A stretch of DNA of 64,000 nt from Alphaproteobacteria bacterium (lineage in GTDB: Bacteria; Myxococcota_A; UBA796; CAJQPC01), in contig JACKEV010000009.1 of assembly GCA_020632795.1 (NCBI GenBank), positions 496,001 to 560,000 of the forward strand. Reading direction: 5' to 3'. This document shows positions 9,881 to 17,365 of this stretch, piece by piece. The number at the start of each line of letters is the position of its first letter. Position 1 is the stretch's first letter. Under the pieces are notes generated by a model. It saw only the letters and a program-made list of their open reading frames with translations, did not search any database and was not told the origin of the DNA. The translations under genes and the position numbers were made by a program.

Positions 9881-10348
9881 TCAGGGGTGGCGGCGCTGCA
9901 GCAGCCGCTCGGCCTTGCGTCGGACCATCGGGCTGTCGTCGGCCTCGGACAGCTTCTTCAGCTGGGCGAGCGCGGGCTCGGAGCCCATCCGGTCGAGGGC
10001 CGTGACCACGAAGCGCCGCACGTCGGGGTCGGCGTGGTGCGAGAGGTCGACGACCGCCGCGAGGGCCTCGTCGCCGCCGAGGTGTCCCAGGGCGTCGATC
10101 GCCGTGATCCGTGCGGTGGCGTCCAGGTGGGGGATGCTGCGGACGATGTCAGGCACCGCCTCGGGTCGACCGAAGCGGCCGAGCAGGTGCACCGCGGTCC
10201 GCCGCAGCGCCGGCTCGGCCTGGGGGTCGGAGAGCACCTCGCGCAGCTCGGTGAAGTCCTGGTCGGAGTCTCGGGAGACGACGTCCTCGACGGTGTGGGA
10301 GCAGAAGGTCCTCAGCTCGGCCTCAAGTCGCGGGGAGAGGGCTGCCAT
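9881..10348 (-). CDS. HEAT-repeat protein
   Basis: 155 residues with no signal peptide, so probably cytosolic. From about residue 35 it shows consecutive helical hairpins of HEAT/PBS-lyase type: EPALRRTAVHLLGRFG, ARITAIDALGHLGGDEAL, DPDVRRFVVTALDRMG and SPMVRRKAERLL. Such repeats are protein-binding scaffolds with no catalytic role of their own. It lies 9 bases after the metalloprotease stop in the same direction, so it is probably co-expressed with the protease and the repeat-rich protein upstream. Confidence 0.8.
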   Translation of the reverse strand: MAALSPRLEAELRTFCSHTVEDVVSRDSDQDFTELREVLSDPQAEPALRRTAVHLLGRFGRPEAVPDIVRSIPHLDATARITAIDALGHLGGDEALAAVVDLSHHADPDVRRFVVTALDRMGSEPALAQLKKLSEADDSPMVRRKAERLLQRRHP

Positions 10349-10357
10349 CGGTGCCTC

Positions 10358-11059
10358 CTAGCAGGTCTCGAAGCCGTCATCGCCGAGGAGCTGGGTGCTC
10401 TGGCTGGCGTTGAGGTCGGGCGGTGTGTTCGTCCAGGCCGTGTTGGGCCACATCAGGTTGTCCGCGTTGGCGGCGACCGAGCTGTCGACGTGGGGGTTGA
10501 GCCCGATCACGTGGGTCAGCTCGTGGGCGAGCACCCACTGGGACGCGCCCATCGCCACCCAGAAGCCCCGCCGCCCCGAGGGGTAGGCCGAGCAGCCGGC
10601 CAGGCCGTTCGTCGCGCCGGCGATGTAGTAGCCCACCACGTCCGCGCCGAGGTCCCGCCCCAGGTCGAAGAGGTCGTCCTCCTCGGTGCTGGGGCTGGAC
10701 TGGACGCCGAGCGGGCAGCTCGTCTGGTCGAGGATGCCGTTGTTGCCCAGCAGGCCGCTGGTGTCGGTGCGCACGCCGGACACGTAGATCCAGGCGTTGC
10801 TGTCGCTCAGCCAGACCTCGTTCGCGGCGTCGACGTCCCGCTGGAGGTTGTTGTACTGGCCGGCGGTGGAGCCGGCGGGCCGCACGGTCACCAGCCCCAG
10901 GCGCAGGAACGGCAGGTTCCGGATCCGGTCGAGCTGGGTCTTGAGCGATCGGGTCTGACCGTTGGTGCCGTAGACGCCGAAGACGTCCCGGCGGAGCGAG
11001 AGCGAGCCGCTCCGGCCCAGGCAGCCCGATGCGATGGAGCGTACGCTGTGTGTCGCCAT
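10358..11059 (-). CDS. Metzincin-like zinc metalloprotease without signal peptide
   Basis: 233 residues. The zinc-binding motif HELTHVIGLNPH (residues 179-190) fits HExxHxxGxxH/D-type metzincins, and NLMWP at ~201-205 can supply the Met-turn. The catalytic glutamate is E180. The N-terminus (MATHSVRSIASG) is not a Sec signal, which is unusual for this class, most of whose members are secreted. Cys13, Cys115, Cys156 and the C-terminal Cys could form disulfides if it leaves the cell. It lies 16 bases after the stop of the 225-bp-repeat gene. Either it acts in the cytoplasm, or it is exported by a non-Sec route (inference). Confidence 0.75.
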   Translation of the reverse strand: MATHSVRSIASGCLGRSGSLSLRRDVFGVYGTNGQTRSLKTQLDRIRNLPFLRLGLVTVRPAGSTAGQYNNLQRDVDAANEVWLSDSNAWIYVSGVRTDTSGLLGNNGILDQTSCPLGVQSSPSTEEDDLFDLGRDLGADVVGYYIAGATNGLAGCSAYPSGRRGFWVAMGASQWVLAHELTHVIGLNPHVDSSVAANADNLMWPNTAWTNTPPDLNASQSTQLLGDDGFETC

Positions 11060-11075
11060 GAGAGCCTCCTCGGGT

Positions 11076-12266
11076 TCAGTGAAGGACCGCCAGGATCTCG
11101 ATCAGCCCCAGCCCCTCGTCCAGGGGCTGGAGGGCCTTGCCGATGACGGCGCCGAAGGCCCGCTCCCGGTCGTGGGCGGCCATCGCGTGGCCCGGCCGGT
11201 CCGAGGTGGTGAGCAGGTCGCCGACGCGGATGGGCACCCGGCTGGCGTCCGCCTTGACGTAGACGCGGCCGAAGAGGGCCACGGGCACGCGCTCGCCCCG
11301 GCTGGGGTCCCGGCCGAGCACGATGCCGGGGCGACGGTCCCCTGCGCCGGCCACGACGCCCGCCACGGTGGGGTCGTAGGCGAAGTGTGCCCGGGTCACG
11401 CAGCGGTCGGCGTCGATGACGACGACGTCGCCGGGCTCCAGCTCGATGGCGGCCGCGACGTCGAAGTCCTCGGCGCAGTCGGCGTTGAGCAGCTTGATGT
11501 CCCCGGCCTGGGCGTCGAGGTGGATGGTGGCCTGGGAGAGGTCGTTGATGTCCGTCGCGCCGGAGGGGAAGAGGACGATGTCCCCGTCGGCCCCCTTGCC
11601 GCCCATCCACAGGTTCGCCTGATCGCCGTCAAGGTGGATGGTGGCCTGGGCGAGGGTGCGGTTGTCGCCGCCGGAGCGGAACAGCACGATGTCCCCGTCC
11701 GCGCCGTTGCCGCCCAGCCAGAGGTTGCCTCCGTCGCCGTCGATGCGGACCCGGGCGCCGGAGGCGTCGTTGATGTCGGTCGAGGCGCCGGGCAGGAGGA
11801 CGATGTTGCCGGCGATTCCCTGGCCGCCCATCCACAGGTCGCCTCGGTTGCCGTCGAGGTGGATGGTGGCCTGGGCGAGGGTGTGGTTGTCGCCGCCGGA
11901 GCGGAACATCACGACGTCGCCGTCGGCGCCGTTGCCGCCCAGCCACACGTTGCCCCCGTTGCCGTCGATGCGGACCCGAGCGCCGGAGGCGTCGTTGATG
12001 TCGGTCGAGGCGCCGGGCAGGAGGACGATGTTGCCGGCGACCCCCTGGCCGCCCATCCACAGGTCGCCCCCGTTGCCGTCGAGGTGGATGGTGGCTTGGG
12101 CGAGGGTGCGGTTGTCGCCGCCGGAGCGGAACATCACGACGTCGCCGTCGGCGCCGTTGCCGCCCAGCCAGGCGTTGCCACCGCTGCCGTCGACGCGGAC
12201 GCGGGGCTCGCCGCCCCCGGTGCTGGTCAGGAGGAGCTCGCCACGGAGGGTCAGATCATCGGCCAT
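11076..12266 (-). CDS. Repeat-rich fibre-like protein with peptidase-G2-like C-terminal region
   Basis: 396 residues with no signal peptide. Residues ~20-245 are Gly/Asp/Asn-rich repeats alternating GGNxWLGGNGADGDVVMF and GGDLWMGGQGVAGNIVLL types, strongly suggestive of a beta-helical or fibre-like stack. The C-terminal ~130 residues (GDVVVIDAD, VAGVVAG, GRVYVKAD, PIRVGDLLTTSD, GAVIGKALQPL) resemble the domain in tail-spike-like proteins sometimes labelled peptidase G2 / intramolecular chaperone. It heads a - strand set with the metalloprotease and the HEAT protein. Function unknown; a structural or carrier role is inferred. Confidence 0.65.
   Translation of the reverse strand: MADDLTLRGELLLTSTGGGEPRVRVDGSGGNAWLGGNGADGDVVMFRSGGDNRTLAQATIHLDGNGGDLWMGGQGVAGNIVLLPGASTDINDASGARVRIDGNGGNVWLGGNGADGDVVMFRSGGDNHTLAQATIHLDGNRGDLWMGGQGIAGNIVLLPGASTDINDASGARVRIDGDGGNLWLGGNGADGDIVLFRSGGDNRTLAQATIHLDGDQANLWMGGKGADGDIVLFPSGATDINDLSQATIHLDAQAGDIKLLNADCAEDFDVAAAIELEPGDVVVIDADRCVTRAHFAYDPTVAGVVAGAGDRRPGIVLGRDPSRGERVPVALFGRVYVKADASRVPIRVGDLLTTSDRPGHAMAAHDRERAFGAVIGKALQPLDEGLGLIEILAVLH
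11590..12230 (-). repeat. 225-bp coding tandem repeat
   Basis: The block GTCGAGGTGGATGGTGGC recurs at 12078 and 11853, and as GTCAAGGTGGATGGTGGC at 11628, exactly 225 bp apart each time. Each 75-residue unit holds two homologous ~37-residue halves. Copies are close to identical at DNA level, including third positions, which points to recent expansion or gene conversion. Confidence 0.85.
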
Positions 12267-12283
12267 CGGGTCACCTCGCTGTC

Positions 12284-12298
12284 GTCAGATTCTCTGAC
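12284..12298. promoter_or_regulatory. Perfect inverted repeat in divergent promoter region
   Basis: GTCAGA-TTC-TCTGAC, with 6-bp arms, sits 18 bases upstream of the repeat-rich protein gene (-) inside the 155-bp divergent region. It could be an operator or a 5' untranslated hairpin. No regulator can be assigned. Confidence 0.35.
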
Positions 12299-12363
12299 TT
12301 CAAAGGACGAATACCAGTAATCCACTGCCGCTGTCCAGGGCGGATCCATCGGCCCCGGTGCCA

Positions 12364-12380
12364 TGCGACAACTTGTCGCA
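12364..12380. promoter_or_regulatory. RegA/PrrA-like operator upstream of the sensor kinase gene
   Basis: TGCGACAA-C-TTGTCGCA is a perfect 8-1-8 palindrome that contains GCGAC-N5-GTCGC. It lies 41-58 bases before the kinase ATG and also within the divergent region that serves the - strand gene at 12266. The half-sites match the GCGNC/GNCGC type reported for RegA/PrrA-family response regulators, one of which is encoded just downstream. The same motif recurs at 14179-14195. Confidence 0.6.
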
Positions 12381-12421
12381 GGTGGTGAGGGGCCCCATCG
12401 GGTAGATGAGGTCCACCGGAG

Positions 12422-13654
12422 ATGATCCACCCCCCCGCTGACGCACCCGTCCTCGCCAACCCGAGTGACCCCGGGCTGGCCGTCTCCTGGCTCGTGAGGG
12501 CCCGGCGCGGCGTCCTCGTGTTCGAGGTCTTGCTGATGATCGGCGCCGAGGCTGGCACCCACCTCCACTGGCACTCGCCGTCGCTCATCGCGACCCTGAC
12601 GATCCTGGCGCTCGTCGACGTGATGCAGAGCCTCTGGAGCCGGACGAACAAGCCGACGCTGCGGCTGGTGGTCGCCCACGTGGCCTTCGATCTCCTGGCG
12701 CTGACGGCTCTGCTGGTGGAGTCGGGGGGCGCCTGGAACCCGCTGGTCTCGGCCTACCTCGTGTACCTCGCGCTGCTGGCCACGGTGCTCCCCGGTCGCT
12801 TTGTCTGGGGGGCCGCTGGCGGAGCCATGGCCCTGCAGGCCCTCGTCGTCTGGTGGTCCGGGAGCCAGCCCGGCGTGCAGGACCACGCGATGCTGCACGG
12901 CGACCTGGTCGGCCACGTCATCGCGTTCGACCTCGCGGCCATCGCCATCACCTGGGTGGTGCGGCACCTGAGCCTGACGCTGCGGGTCCGTGAAGCGAGG
13001 GAGCTGCAGGCGCAGCACGAGCGCGACGTCACCGAGCGGCTGGCGGCCCTGGGCACGCTCGCGGCCGGGGTCGCCCATGAGCTGGGCACGCCCATCGGGA
13101 CGATCCAGCTCCTGGCCGAAGAGGCGGCGACCGAGCCCTTCGATGAGGAGCAGCGTGCGCTCCTGCTGCTGCAGGTGGAGCGGTGCCGCGCGCTCCTCGA
13201 CAGGCTCCGTCACAGGAACGCCGAGGAGCTGGCGCGCGCGACGTGCAGGCCCGATGTCGGCGCGTGGGTGGCGGAGTGGGGGCGCGCGGTGCCCGAGGTG
13301 GCCGTCGAGGTCCAGGCGCTGTCGAGCGAGGCCATCGCCGGGGCGGCAGAGAGCTGGCGGGGGGCGGTCTGGGTGGCCCTCGACAACGCGCGGCGCGCGG
13401 GGGCCCGCCGCGTCACGGTCGCGGCCCACGACCGTGGGGATGCGCTCGAGCTGCAGATCCAGGACGACGGGCGCGGCCTCCCCCAGGCCGCCGCGGAGCG
13501 CGCGAGCGAGCCGTTCCGGTCGGGGTGGGGCGGCACCGGCCTGGGCCTGTTCGTCGCCCGGTCCTTCGCGCAGTCGGTCGGCGGCGACGTGGTCCTCGAG
13601 CCCCTCGCCGACGGGGCGCTGGCGCGGATCATCATGCCGAAGGTGGCCACATGA
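12422..13654 (+). CDS. RegB/PrrB/ActS-like redox sensor histidine kinase
   Basis: 410 residues. About six membrane segments occupy residues ~25-185. The H-box HELGTPIGTI (His219) and the ATP-binding N/G boxes (DNARRAG, DDGRGL, GTGLGLFVA) follow. Two RegB hallmarks are visible: GGAWNPL at residues 102-108, corresponding to the quinone-sensing GGxxNPF loop, and Cys255 in an ERCR context downstream of the H-box, as for the redox-active cysteine of RegB. The family senses the quinone pool or redox state and phosphorylates RegA. The ATGA overlap with the next gene supports co-translation. The start is the ATG at 12422, although the upstream SD (GGAGATG) is very close. Confidence 0.85.
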   Translation: MIHPPADAPVLANPSDPGLAVSWLVRARRGVLVFEVLLMIGAEAGTHLHWHSPSLIATLTILALVDVMQSLWSRTNKPTLRLVVAHVAFDLLALTALLVESGGAWNPLVSAYLVYLALLATVLPGRFVWGAAGGAMALQALVVWWSGSQPGVQDHAMLHGDLVGHVIAFDLAAIAITWVVRHLSLTLRVREARELQAQHERDVTERLAALGTLAAGVAHELGTPIGTIQLLAEEAATEPFDEEQRALLLLQVERCRALLDRLRHRNAEELARATCRPDVGAWVAEWGRAVPEVAVEVQALSSEAIAGAAESWRGAVWVALDNARRAGARRVTVAAHDRGDALELQIQDDGRGLPQAAAERASEPFRSGWGGTGLGLFVARSFAQSVGGDVVLEPLADGALARIIMPKVAT

Positions 13655-14163
13655 ACGCCACCGTGCTCGTGGTCGAGGACGACCGCCACTACCGGGAGAC
13701 CCTCGGGCGGAGGCTCCGTCGATCCGGGTACCGGGTCACCCTGGTCGCCGGGTTGACGGAGGCGCGCGGCGCGATCGCGGCGCTCCCTCCGGATCTCGCG
13801 CTGATCGACCTCAAGCTTGAGGACGGCGACGGCCTCGCGGTGCTCAAGGTCCTCGCGGACAAGGTCCCCGCCTGCCGGGCCATCATGCTGACGGGGCACG
13901 GCACCATCCCTGACGCGGTGGAGGCGATGCGCCTGGGGGCGGTCGACTTCCGGACGAAGCCCGTGTCGGGCCACGAGATCATCCAGGCCCTGCGGGACGC
14001 CCTCGAGCCGCTCCCGATGCAGTCCCTGGAGCGGGTTGAGCGCGACCACATCCTCTCGGTCCTCCACGCCTGCGGCGGGAACATCTCGGAGGCGGCCCGG
14101 CGTCTGGGGCTGCACCGGCGGACGCTGCAGCGGAAGCTCCAGAAGCTGCCTCCAGCCCGATAG
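13651..14163 (+). CDS. RegA/PrrA/ActR-like response regulator
   Basis: 170 residues. The receiver domain has acidic residues VVEDDRHY, the phospho-acceptor Asp in LIDLKLEDGDG, a Thr in MLTGHG and a Lys in RTKPVS. A short linker leads to a Fis-type helix-turn-helix: ERDHILSVLHACGGNISEAARRLGLHRRTLQRKL. The small size and this C-terminus are typical of RegA, a global regulator of respiration and energy metabolism in Proteobacteria. It overlaps the kinase gene by 4 bases. Palindromes of RegA type lie before the kinase and before the next transcription unit, so autoregulation and control of the TonB receptor are inferred. Confidence 0.88.
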   Translation: MNATVLVVEDDRHYRETLGRRLRRSGYRVTLVAGLTEARGAIAALPPDLALIDLKLEDGDGLAVLKVLADKVPACRAIMLTGHGTIPDAVEAMRLGAVDFRTKPVSGHEIIQALRDALEPLPMQSLERVERDHILSVLHACGGNISEAARRLGLHRRTLQRKLQKLPPAR

Positions 14164-14178
14164 GATGCGCCGCCGCGC

Positions 14179-14195
14179 TGCGACATCGTGTCGCG
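14179..14195. promoter_or_regulatory. RegA/PrrA-like operator upstream of the TonB-dependent receptor gene
   Basis: TGCGACA-TCG-TGTCGCG contains GCGAC-N5-GTCGC with 6-bp perfect arms, 40-60 bases before the receptor start and directly after the response regulator stop. It closely matches the palindrome at 12364-12380, with the same half-sites and spacing. Confidence 0.6.
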
Positions 14196-14237
14196 GTCGC
14201 CGACGCCACGGCATCGATACGCTCGCCCCGTTGATTG

Positions 14238-16724
14238 ATGGTGCCGTCGATGCATCCCTTGTTGTCACTCCTCGGGTTCTTGTGGTTGTCGCAGCCTGCG
14301 CATGCGCAGGACAGCGGGCCGCAGCACGCGGACGAGGCGCCGACGGCCGCGCCGTCGCCCCGTCAGGCCCCCCGGCTCCTCCATCCGGTCACGCCCAGGT
14401 ACCCGGACGAGGCGCTCCCCGAGGGCCTGACCGGGGTGATCACGGTGCGCGTGACCGTCGGCGTCGACGGGACGGTCACCGAGGCCACCTGGCTGTCCGG
14501 GGGCCCCGAGGTCTTCGTCGAGCCCGCCCTGGAGGCCGCGCGCGCGCTCCTGTTCGAGCCCGCGACCGTCGGCGGGGCGCCGGTGGCGACCAGCCTGCCC
14601 GCGACGTTCGCGTTCGCCCCGCCGGTGACGGAGGAGGCGCCCGAGACCTTCGACGTGGCGTCCGGGGAGATCGTCGTCGAGGCCGACCGGGGGCTGGCGG
14701 CGACCGAGACGCACGCGGTGGTCACCCTGGGGCAGGCCGAGCTGGAGCGCGCCCAGGGCCAGGACCTCGCCGAGGCCGTGTCCGGGGTCTCCGGGGTGGT
14801 CGCTGCCCACGGGACGGCCAACACCAGCAAGCCGATCATCCGCGGTCAGTACGAGCGACGCCTCCTCCTCCTCGTCGACGGCGTCCGGCACGAGAGCCAG
14901 AAGTGGGGGCTCGACCACGCCCCGGAGATCGACCCCTTCTCTGCGGGCTCCATCAGCGTGGTCAAGGGCGCGGCGGGGGTCCGCTACGGGCCCGATGCGG
15001 TCGGCGGCGTCGTGCTCGTCGAGCCCCACCCGCTGCGCACCGAGCCCGGCGTGGACGGCGCCCTCCAGACCGTCGTGAGCACCAACGGGCGACGCGGCGT
15101 GGCGGCGGGGCGGGTCGACGTCTCGCCGCGGCCGGGCTTGTCGGCCAGGGTCGAGGGCAGCGTGGCCCGAGGCGCGTCGCTCAAGACCCCCACCTACGTG
15201 CTCGGCAACACGGGCAGCGCGGAGTGGAACGCGGGGGCGCGCGTCGCGTGGCAGCGCGGCGGGACGACCGTTGAGACCGCCTACAGCCACTATGACTTCG
15301 CGGGCGGCGTCTGCTACTGCGTCGAGCACCACAGCTGGGACGAGTTCCTCGCCCAGCTCGACGCCCCGGCCCCCGTGGGCGCCGACCACTGGACCTCGGA
15401 CTATGCCTTCGGCCGGCCCTATCAGGCGGTCACCCACGATCAGGTGCTCGCCCGGTTCGCGCACGAAGGGGACGGCGGGGCGTCCTGGAGGGCCACCTGG
15501 GCCTACCAGCACAATCACCGCCAGGAGTATGAGATCGTTCGGGAGAACGTGACGGGCCCCCAGTACGACTTCGTCCTCCGCACGCACACCCTGGAGGTCC
15601 AGGCGGAGCATCCCCCGCTCCAGGCCGGCGACCGGGCCACCCTGCAGGGCGGCGTGACGGTCAGTGGGGCCTTCCAGGAGAACGTGTACACCGGCCTCCC
15701 CCTGGTCCCCAACTACCGCGGGCTCTCGGGCGGCGTCGCCGGGAGCGAGCGGATCGAGGGGCGCGCCGGCGCGGTCGAGGTCGGCGCCCGCTACGATCAT
15801 CTGTCCCGGACCGCCTATCTTGTACAGTCGCACTACGAGGTGGATCTCGCGCGGGGGACACTCAGCAAGGACGACTGCACCCTCACCGACACCGCAGCAA
15901 AGTGCCCGGCCTCCTACGACGCGGGCACCGTCTCGCTTGGCGGCATCTGGCACATCGTGGCGGATCGCCTCGACGGGCGGCTCGATCTCTCCTCCGCGAC
16001 CCGGTTTCCAAACACAGACGAGCTCTACATGAACGGGACCGCCCCCACGGCCCCGGTCTACGCCTTCGGCGACCCGGAGCTGGGCGTGGAGACGACGTGG
16101 GGCGCCTCGCCGACCCTGGCGCTCCGGCTCGACTGGATCGAAGCGGAGGCGTCGGCCTTCGTCAACTACACCGACGACTACATCTACTACGCGCCCGAGA
16201 TCGGCGACGACGGCGGGCTCACGTTCGACACGACCATCCGCGGCGCCTACCCGCGCTACAACTTCCGCGCGATCGACGCCTTGTTCTACGGGGCCGATGG
16301 GGGCATCACCCTGGCCCCGCAGGCCGTCGTCTCGTTCGAGACCCAGGCCTCCTTCCTGCGCACCGTGGATCTGGCCACAGGCAGCGGGCTGGTCCTGACG
16401 CCGCCCGACCGTGTGCGCTCGGCTCTGCGGGCCTCTCCACCCATTCGTGCGCTCGACGACCCCTTCGTCGAGGTCTCGGGCATGTGGGTCGCCAGGCAGA
16501 GCCACGTCGACGAGGGGCTGGACTTCGCGCCGGCGCCGGACGCGACCTTCCTGCTCGGGGCGGCCGTGGGGGCCGCGATCCCCCTGCGCGCTCGGACGCT
16601 GAAGATCGGCGTCGAAGGAACGAATCTCCTCAACACACAGTATCGCGACTACACGAGCCTGCTCCGCTACTTCGCGGACGATCCCGGGCGCGACATCCGC
16701 GCGCGCGTCGGGTTCGACTTCTGA
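14238..16724 (+). CDS. TonB-dependent outer-membrane receptor with N-terminal TonB-C-like domain
   Basis: About 828 residues. A signal peptide ends near QPAHA. Residues ~45-130 look like a TonB C-terminal domain (VTPRYPDEAL, GVITVRVTVGVDGTV). Next come a plug domain (IIRGQYERRLLLLVDG, GSISVVKGAAGVRYGPDAVGGVV) and a beta barrel ending with an aromatic residue (GFDF). The plug resembles receptors of Bacteroidota-type metal or siderophore systems, but the substrate is not readable; several His/Cys-rich loops (such as GVCYCVEHHSW) hint at metal. Possible starts are a TTG at 14235 and ATGs at 14238 and 14250, with no clear SD. It follows a RegA-like operator and precedes a small lipoprotein, probably co-transcribed. 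Confidence 0.85.
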   Translation: MVPSMHPLLSLLGFLWLSQPAHAQDSGPQHADEAPTAAPSPRQAPRLLHPVTPRYPDEALPEGLTGVITVRVTVGVDGTVTEATWLSGGPEVFVEPALEAARALLFEPATVGGAPVATSLPATFAFAPPVTEEAPETFDVASGEIVVEADRGLAATETHAVVTLGQAELERAQGQDLAEAVSGVSGVVAAHGTANTSKPIIRGQYERRLLLLVDGVRHESQKWGLDHAPEIDPFSAGSISVVKGAAGVRYGPDAVGGVVLVEPHPLRTEPGVDGALQTVVSTNGRRGVAAGRVDVSPRPGLSARVEGSVARGASLKTPTYVLGNTGSAEWNAGARVAWQRGGTTVETAYSHYDFAGGVCYCVEHHSWDEFLAQLDAPAPVGADHWTSDYAFGRPYQAVTHDQVLARFAHEGDGGASWRATWAYQHNHRQEYEIVRENVTGPQYDFVLRTHTLEVQAEHPPLQAGDRATLQGGVTVSGAFQENVYTGLPLVPNYRGLSGGVAGSERIEGRAGAVEVGARYDHLSRTAYLVQSHYEVDLARGTLSKDDCTLTDTAAKCPASYDAGTVSLGGIWHIVADRLDGRLDLSSATRFPNTDELYMNGTAPTAPVYAFGDPELGVETTWGASPTLALRLDWIEAEASAFVNYTDDYIYYAPEIGDDGGLTFDTTIRGAYPRYNFRAIDALFYGADGGITLAPQAVVSFETQASFLRTVDLATGSGLVLTPPDRVRSALRASPPIRALDDPFVEVSGMWVARQSHVDEGLDFAPAPDATFLLGAAVGAAIPLRARTLKIGVEGTNLLNTQYRDYTSLLRYFADDPGRDIRARVGFDF

Positions 16725-16746
16725 CCAACCCAGACAAGGACAAGCC

Positions 16747-17352
16747 ATGAACAGGTCAATCGCCGTCATCTCACTCTGGATGCTCGCGGCCTGCACAGAC
16801 GTAGAGAACCCCAAGGAGGGCAACGAGGAGGAGGTGATCACCACCGTCATCCTCGAGTTCACCCCGGCCGCAGGGGGCTCCACGGTGAGCGCGGCCTGGG
16901 CGGACATCGCGCAGGACGGGAACCCTGAGGTGGACGGCATCACGCTGTCGGACGCGGACGACTACACGTTGTCTGTGCGGTTCCTCAACGAGCAGGAGGA
17001 TCCTGCCGAGGAGATCACCGAGGAGGTCGAGGCGGAGAGCGACGTGCACCAGGTGTTCTTCACCGGCACCGCCGTCGAGAGCGACGCGACGGGCACGAAC
17101 GACGGCGCGGTGGTCACACAGACCTACAACGACGCCGATGAGAACGGCATCCCCATCGGCCTGGACAGCGACATCGTCACGGTCGGTCCGGGCGCCGGGA
17201 CCTTCGTCGTGACCCTCCGCCACCTCGCCGACGAGGAGGACGGGACCGTGCTGAAGACCGACGGGCTGGCCGAGGATGTCGCCAGCGGCGGCTTCGACCA
17301 GATCCCCGGCGAGACCGACGTCCAGGTGACCTTCGACCTCGACGTGCAGTGA
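16747..17352 (+). CDS. Small acidic lipoprotein accompanying the TonB receptor
   Basis: 201 residues starting MNRSIAVISLWMLAACTD, with lipobox Cys at residue 16. The mature region begins with NEEEVITTVILEFTP, a motif I recall from Bacteroidota lipoproteins annotated as type 1 periplasmic binding fold and found beside TonB-dependent receptors. It is rich in Asp/Glu and in alternating beta-strand patterns. It lies 22 bases after the receptor stop. A surface accessory of the receptor, for substrate capture, is inferred. The exact substrate is unknown. Confidence 0.7.
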   Translation: MNRSIAVISLWMLAACTDVENPKEGNEEEVITTVILEFTPAAGGSTVSAAWADIAQDGNPEVDGITLSDADDYTLSVRFLNEQEDPAEEITEEVEAESDVHQVFFTGTAVESDATGTNDGAVVTQTYNDADENGIPIGLDSDIVTVGPGAGTFVVTLRHLADEEDGTVLKTDGLAEDVASGGFDQIPGETDVQVTFDLDVQ

Positions 17353-17365
17353 CGGGGCGGCCGGC

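Noticed and set aside
11034..12320. + strand frame with VDGGLGEGAVVAAGAEQHD-like repeats
   Set aside because: It mirrors the 225-bp repeats of the - strand gene and lacks any plausible start context.
14265..16943. - strand frame of ~890 codons opposite the TonB receptor
   Set aside because: An antisense shadow. The receptor on the + strand has signal peptide, plug and barrel features.
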